Positions 60,743-64,000 of a stretch of 64,000 bases of DNA are shown here, one piece after another. Under the pieces are notes generated by a model. The model was not told the DNA's origin. It worked only from the letters and a program-made list of their open reading frames with translations, and made no database searches. How positions within the stretch are numbered: position 1 is the stretch's first letter; each line of letters opens with the position of its first letter. The translations under genes and the position numbers were made by a program. The DNA comes from Anaerolineales bacterium (GTDB taxonomy: Bacteria; Chloroflexota; Anaerolineae; Aggregatilineales; J027). Location: NCBI GenBank assembly GCA_020634155.1, contig JACKCI010000002.1:1054001-1118000 (forward strand), given 5' to 3'.

Positions 60743-61576
60743 CTAGCTAGGCTTTCGCTTAATCCAAGGCCCATCTTGCAGGGGTTGGCGCGTCTGGCGA
60801 ATAACCAGCTTCGGCGGAGCCTCTTTGCTAACCCCCGTTGAAAGCACGGCCCCATGCACTTGCCAGCCTTCGCGCTGACAGGTCAGATATAGCACAGCAT
60901 CCTGCCCATGATTAATCGGTCGAATCATGAACCCGACTTGCTGTTCCCGAACAATTTCAAGGCCCCGTACCAGCATCTTCGGCTTAAAGAAATAACGTGC
61001 CTGTGTACCGGGGGTGATGGCTTCTCCATCAATATTGATATAACCGGGAGTGAAGTCAATCATGATGGCGTTATCTTGTTGGACAGGTTCGCCTTCTTCA
61101 TCAATTTTCTGTATCAGGTTCGCCATCGCCAAATGAACCATGTCGGCAAGGCTGACATAAGGGGTGCTAACCATCATATCCGGCAATTGGCTCATGAGCG
61201 TAAACTCACGCGGCGCTTGAAAATCATCCGCCAGCCATTGCCACTGAAAACGAAATTGGTCTTTGCCAGTCGTGACAATCATGCCCACAATATTGCGGTT
61301 AGTCATGACCTGCACTTGATCGATTTCCCATGCCGCTGGCCCTGATAGCGTGCGAGCCACAAAAGGTGGTAAGAGAAAAAACATCGGGGTCTTGATGGTC
61401 GGGGCCGGATATGACCACGACGCGAGAAAACCTTCTGGCTCCACCACAAACAAGCGCAGCCAACCGTCACCCACTTTACAGAGAATAGGGGATTTTGCCC
61501 AGCTTTGTGCCCATCCGAGGCCCGTGCGTAAGGCGGCAATATCTAGCAGAACAGGTTTACTCAAAAAAACGGACAT
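60743..61576 (-). CDS. Protein of unknown function; sliding-clamp-like fold possible
   Basis: About 277 residues from ATG 61576 (MSVFLSKPVLLDIAALRTGL), preceded by GAGG about 6-7 bases upstream; a longer frame starting at 61702 runs into the promoter region. I recognise no family with confidence. Alternating strands and helices (KVGDGWLRLFVVE, MFFLLPPFVARTLSG, then NRNIVGMIVTTGKDQFRFQWQW) recall the repeating half-domains of DNA sliding clamps, but this is a weak, by-eye impression. It heads the leftward run with the hydrolase, cheR and menA, divergent from rpoD. Confidence 0.7.
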   Translation of the reverse strand: MSVFLSKPVLLDIAALRTGLGWAQSWAKSPILCKVGDGWLRLFVVEPEGFLASWSYPAPTIKTPMFFLLPPFVARTLSGPAAWEIDQVQVMTNRNIVGMIVTTGKDQFRFQWQWLADDFQAPREFTLMSQLPDMMVSTPYVSLADMVHLAMANLIQKIDEEGEPVQQDNAIMIDFTPGYINIDGEAITPGTQARYFFKPKMLVRGLEIVREQQVGFMIRPINHGQDAVLYLTCQREGWQVHGAVLSTGVSKEAPPKLVIRQTRQPLQDGPWIKRKPS

Positions 61577-61604
61577 GCGGTGCCTCTTTCTAAGTTTCCC
61601 TAGC

Positions 61605-61613
61605 ATTATAACA
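61605..61613 (-). promoter_or_regulatory. Extended -10 promoter (TGTTATAAT) of the leftward run
   Basis: On the minus strand TGn-TATAAT lies 28 bases before ATG 61576. No -35 match at normal spacing. Confidence 0.6.
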
Positions 61614-61680
61614 CGCCCGTCCCCATCCCTAATACTAATCGAATCTACATTTGGGTGGGGTTCCAGTCCAAAAAAATGTA

Positions 61681-61689
61681 TGCTAAAAT
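61681..61689 (+). promoter_or_regulatory. Extended -10 (TGCTAAAAT) of the sigma factor gene
   Basis: TGn-TAAAAT lies about 100 bases before the GTG at 61792, leaving a long untranslated leader. No good -35 box is visible. Confidence 0.45.
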
Positions 61690-61777
61690 GATTGGGTAGC
61701 AATTTAACCCCGCTTAAAAATCATTTATCTATACCGTTAGTGGGGTACCCTTTATGAGGTTCCAATAACCAAGAGGA

Positions 61778-61790
61778 GGCGAGAGACGCC
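61778..61790 (+). promoter_or_regulatory. Small hairpin between the ribosome site and GTG start of rpoD
   Basis: AGGAGG (61774-61779) is 12 bases from the GTG, too far for efficient use. GGCG (61778-61781) and CGCC (61787-61790) can pair around AGAGA, sharing two bases with AGGAGG. Folding would both shorten the distance and partly occlude the site. Confidence 0.4.
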
Positions 61791-61791
61791 C

Positions 61792-63231
61792 GTGATTCAG
61801 GAACTCATGAACAGAGCAGATCAACGCGGCTTTTTGACGTTTGAGGATGTTCTGGAAGTTCTGGATGTCGATGGGGAAGATGCTGCGGTGATTGAGGCTA
61901 TGCTCGAAGAACTCGATGAACTGGGCATTGAATTCCGACGTGACGACTCCGACCCTGACCCTGCTCTTGATGATGATGATGGTTATGAGCCAGAGGAAAT
62001 CCGTGACCCTGAACTTGGTGACATAGAAGCTGTTTCTCCCGATGACCCTGTCGGTCTGTATTTTCGCCAGATGGCCCAAGAACCACTCCTCACCGCCGAT
62101 GAAGAAATCGGCCTTGCCAAGCGTATTGAACTTGGTAAAGAATCCCAAGAACTGTTCAAGAAATTCAAACGCCTCCAAACTGTCATTCAAGAACTCCACG
62201 CCCTCAGCCAAAAACAAGACCGTGAGCGCGTCCTGCAAAAAAGCTATGACATGGTGCGCTTGGGCAAAGCCTTCGATGAGATGCACGAACTACTCAAACA
62301 GGCCCAAGATGTGAATTGGGGGGCGGAGACCTACGAAGCGTTGATGGCTCTCGTTTATGACTTTGATGTCAACTTGCCACTGGTTCAACAAGATTTTGTT
62401 GTCATCCAGAACTACTCCAATAACGGTCACCATCCCGTTGAATTGTTGGGAGCGTTCACAGGTGTTGAAAAGAGCTACGGCCTCGCGGAATTTTTCATTG
62501 ACAACGGCCAAGCTGCCCGTGAACACCTCGGACGCGCCAATACCCGTTTGGTTGTGAGCATTGCCAAGCGTTACATGGGGCAGGGTCTACCCTTCCCTGA
62601 CCTCATCCAAGAGGGCAACGTCGGCCTCATGCGGGCGGTTGATAAATACGACTACAAACGTGGTAACCGCTTTAGCACCTATGCCACATGGTGGATTCGG
62701 CAGGCCATTACCCGTGCCTTGGCGCAGAAAACCCGCACCATCCGCATCCCCCTGCACATGACTGAGCGTATCCGCCAAATGTACCGTACCGCTCAAAACC
62801 TCGAACAGAAGCTAGGCCGCCGTCCCACCCCCGAAGAAATTGCCGAAGAAATGGAAATCCAACCCGAAAATGTCCGCAATATGATGGACGCCAGCCAGCA
62901 CGCGATTGCCTTAGAGCGTCCGGTGGGGGATGACGGGGATAGTGAATTTGGCGATTTCATCGAAGACCAAGACACGCCCAGCCCTGTTGAGTCCGCCACC
63001 CAGCACTTGCTTCAAGAGACTATCGAAGAAGTGTTAAGTGAGCTAACCCCGCGCCAGAGCCACATCCTGCGCCTGCGCTTTGGCCTTGGCGGTGGAGAGC
63101 CGCATACCCTAGAGGAGATTGCCAATAAATTTGGCCTCAGTCGGGAACGGATTCGCCAGTTAGAAAAAGAGGCCCTGCGCCGCCTTCGGCACCCGCGTCT
63201 ATCCCATAACTTGCGGGATTACCTCAGCTAA
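61792..63231 (+). CDS. rpoD: Primary RNA polymerase sigma factor
   Basis: A 479-residue sigma-70 of the primary type. The short acidic N-terminal part (to about 85) includes a run of Asp. Region 1.2 is DPVGLYFRQMAQEPLLT, a helical insert follows (about 120-230), and region 2 is ANTRLVVSIAKRYMGQG, then DLIQEGNVGLMRAVDKYDY and RFSTYATWWIRQAITRA (-10 recognition and melting). Regions 3 and 4 follow, ending with LSRERIRQLEKEALRRLR for -35 contact. It directs housekeeping transcription. GTG start is used with a distant AGGAGG. Its clear extended -10 promoters match the use of region 3.0. A strong terminator follows. Confidence 0.95.
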   Translation: MIQELMNRADQRGFLTFEDVLEVLDVDGEDAAVIEAMLEELDELGIEFRRDDSDPDPALDDDDGYEPEEIRDPELGDIEAVSPDDPVGLYFRQMAQEPLLTADEEIGLAKRIELGKESQELFKKFKRLQTVIQELHALSQKQDRERVLQKSYDMVRLGKAFDEMHELLKQAQDVNWGAETYEALMALVYDFDVNLPLVQQDFVVIQNYSNNGHHPVELLGAFTGVEKSYGLAEFFIDNGQAAREHLGRANTRLVVSIAKRYMGQGLPFPDLIQEGNVGLMRAVDKYDYKRGNRFSTYATWWIRQAITRALAQKTRTIRIPLHMTERIRQMYRTAQNLEQKLGRRPTPEEIAEEMEIQPENVRNMMDASQHAIALERPVGDDGDSEFGDFIEDQDTPSPVESATQHLLQETIEEVLSELTPRQSHILRLRFGLGGGEPHTLEEIANKFGLSRERIRQLEKEALRRLRHPRLSHNLRDYLS

Positions 63232-63262
63232 CTGCCGAGAACCCTTGACACTGTGCATGACC

Positions 63263-63288
63263 AGAGCCGGACATCCGGCTCTTTTTTT
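63263..63288 (+). terminator. Rho-independent terminator of rpoD
   Basis: AGAGCCGG and CCGGCTCT form an 8-bp stem around ACAT, followed by a run of seven T. Confidence 0.93.
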
Positions 63289-63310
63289 GAGATTATTCAA
63301 CTCAACTTTT

Positions 63311-63319
63311 TGCTATAAT
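63311..63319 (+). promoter_or_regulatory. Extended -10 promoter (TGCTATAAT)
   Basis: TGn-TATAAT lies 23 bases before the GTG at 63343; AGGAGG (63331-63336) follows at ideal spacing to the start. No -35 at 16-18 bases. Confidence 0.65.
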
Positions 63320-63342
63320 GCCAAACACTGAGGAGGTTCATC

Positions 63343-63780
63343 GTGGTTTCTCAATTGCACTACAACAAACGCCTATGGCAAAAGCATGTTCTGGCGGAAA
63401 ACCGCCGCGACATCCCCGGTCTACTCGCCACCTTAGTCGATGACCCGCTCTATATCATCATGGCAACGGGTCTCGAATATCGCGGCAAGACAGGGGTGGC
63501 AGGTTTTTATCAGGGCTTGTTTGATGGTATGCCCGATGCTAACTTTGAACTCAAATCCGTGACGATTGGTGAGGAGATGGTCGTGGAGGAATCCGTTTTT
63601 GTCGGAACCCACACCGGCCCCCTTTTTAACTTGCCCCCATCGGGTAAATATATTACCTTCCCATTGATGATCCTGTTCCCCTTGGTGGGGGATAAATTCT
63701 GGGGGGAGCGCATGTACTTTGACATGAACACCCTCCTCGTTCAGATGGAATACGACTGGTCAATATTGAAGGCGAATTGA
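63343..63780 (+). CDS. SnoaL-like / NTF2-fold protein
   Basis: A 145-residue protein of the SnoaL-like (ester cyclase or polyketide cyclase) group with an NTF2-type fold. Matching segments are NRRDIPGLLATLVDDPLYIIMATG, then GVAGFYQGLFDGMPDANFELKSV and a strand pair around VVEESVFVGTHTG. GTG start has AGGAGG 6 bases upstream. Members act on hydroxylated substrates or as isomerases or binding proteins; the function here is open. The next gene starts inside its stop codon (TGATG). Confidence 0.85.
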   Translation: MVSQLHYNKRLWQKHVLAENRRDIPGLLATLVDDPLYIIMATGLEYRGKTGVAGFYQGLFDGMPDANFELKSVTIGEEMVVEESVFVGTHTGPLFNLPPSGKYITFPLMILFPLVGDKFWGERMYFDMNTLLVQMEYDWSILKAN

Positions 63781-64000
63781 TGGAAACAGCACTCCAAGAC
63801 CTACATAGTGGGTTAAATAATGCCTATGTCTTGTTTTCTTTTATACTAGGAGTTTATGCGGCATTCTTAGCGGCGCGGAATGTACCCATTAGCGGCAACT
63901 TTTGGGGAGCCATGTGGATGAGTACCGTTCTAGCCGCCTTGGTGCTGCTGGTGACGATTGCCCTAGCCTTCTGGGGGGTTAATCCCAAACGTGGCGTGTA
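63780..64000 (+). CDS. Membrane protein, truncated by the window edge
   Basis: About 73 residues are visible before the edge. The ATG at 63780 overlaps the stop of the SnoaL-like gene by one base. Two hydrophobic helices are seen, YVLFSFILGVYAAFLAA and STVLAALVLLVTIALAF, joined by a loop with NVPISGNFWG. No family is recognised from this part. It is likely co-translated with the preceding gene. Confidence 0.75.
   Translation, partial: METALQDLHSGLNNAYVLFSFILGVYAAFLAARNVPISGNFWGAMWMSTVLAALVLLVTIALAFWGVNPKRGV

Noticed and set aside
1..64000. Mobile elements, integrases, att sites or tRNA genes
   Set aside because: I read both strands for transposase motifs, inverted repeats and tRNA cloverleaf features and saw none that I could support.

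Overview
The window is a densely coding bacterial chromosome segment. No stretch longer than about 300 bases lacks a gene. I see no tRNA, rRNA, CRISPR array, insertion sequence, prophage or integrase. The gene repertoire fits a member of the Chloroflexota, probably Anaerolineae-like: many WD40, TPR, SH3b and PA14 surface proteins, an alpha-2-macroglobulin, a DUF1800/DUF1501 pair, an LprG-like lipoprotein next to a 14-TM MFS pump, acidic TPR proteins with WLESLA-type repeats, and a housekeeping sigma factor with an acidic N-terminus. The placement is by gene content only; no rRNA or marker tree is available here. GTG and TTG starts are frequent. Several promoters look like extended -10 elements (TGnTATAAT), and a few genes may be leaderless.

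Layout. 1-7 kb: the edge of a divergent gene, a RecD2-type helicase, a secreted WD40 protein with a C-terminal cytochrome c motif, then leftward a CPA2 cation antiporter with a PII-like partner and a DHOD-like/PyrK-like pair. 7-10 kb: ybaB and dnaX, then a metallophosphoesterase. 10-12.5 kb: a threonine-synthase-like PLP enzyme fused to two receiver domains, followed by a free receiver protein. 12.5-20 kb: a secreted PA14/SH3b protein and a giant alpha-2-macroglobulin, convergent on a shared terminator. 20-24.4 kb: a leftward LprG-like lipoprotein / MFS exporter / AMP-ligase-like operon, and ndk.

24.4-32.6 kb holds two very large acidic TPR proteins in one leftward operon; the larger contains sixteen near-identical 44-residue repeats (132-bp tandem DNA repeat). 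32.6-41 kb: a small protein, a polyprenol-phosphate mannose synthase, a 15-repeat WD40 protein, a DMT transporter and a fused YfhO-like membrane protein/flippase. 41-45.5 kb: a Tyr-Pro-Pro-rich membrane protein, a cyclic-nucleotide-binding protein, a winged-helix AAA ATPase and an unknown protein. 45.5-52.5 kb: a LolD/MacB-type ABC transporter coupled to a GT4 glycosyltransferase, with divergent GT4 and GT2 genes.

52.5-57.6 kb: DUF1800/DUF1501, xseB, DUF2085, DUF4126 and UspA. 57.6-61.6 kb (leftward): menA, cheR-TPR, an alpha/beta hydrolase and an unknown 277-residue protein. 61.6-64 kb: the primary sigma factor, a SnoaL-like protein and a truncated membrane protein.

How the genes may work together. 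Envelope glycoconjugate and lipid export is a recurring theme: Dpm1, YfhO-flippase fusion, three further glycosyltransferases, LprG-MFS and a LolD/MacB-type ABC system. The best candidates for undescribed biology are the PLP enzyme-receiver fusion, the acidic repeat/TPR protein pair, the LDDP/cNMP/AAA operon and the PII-like/antiporter pair.
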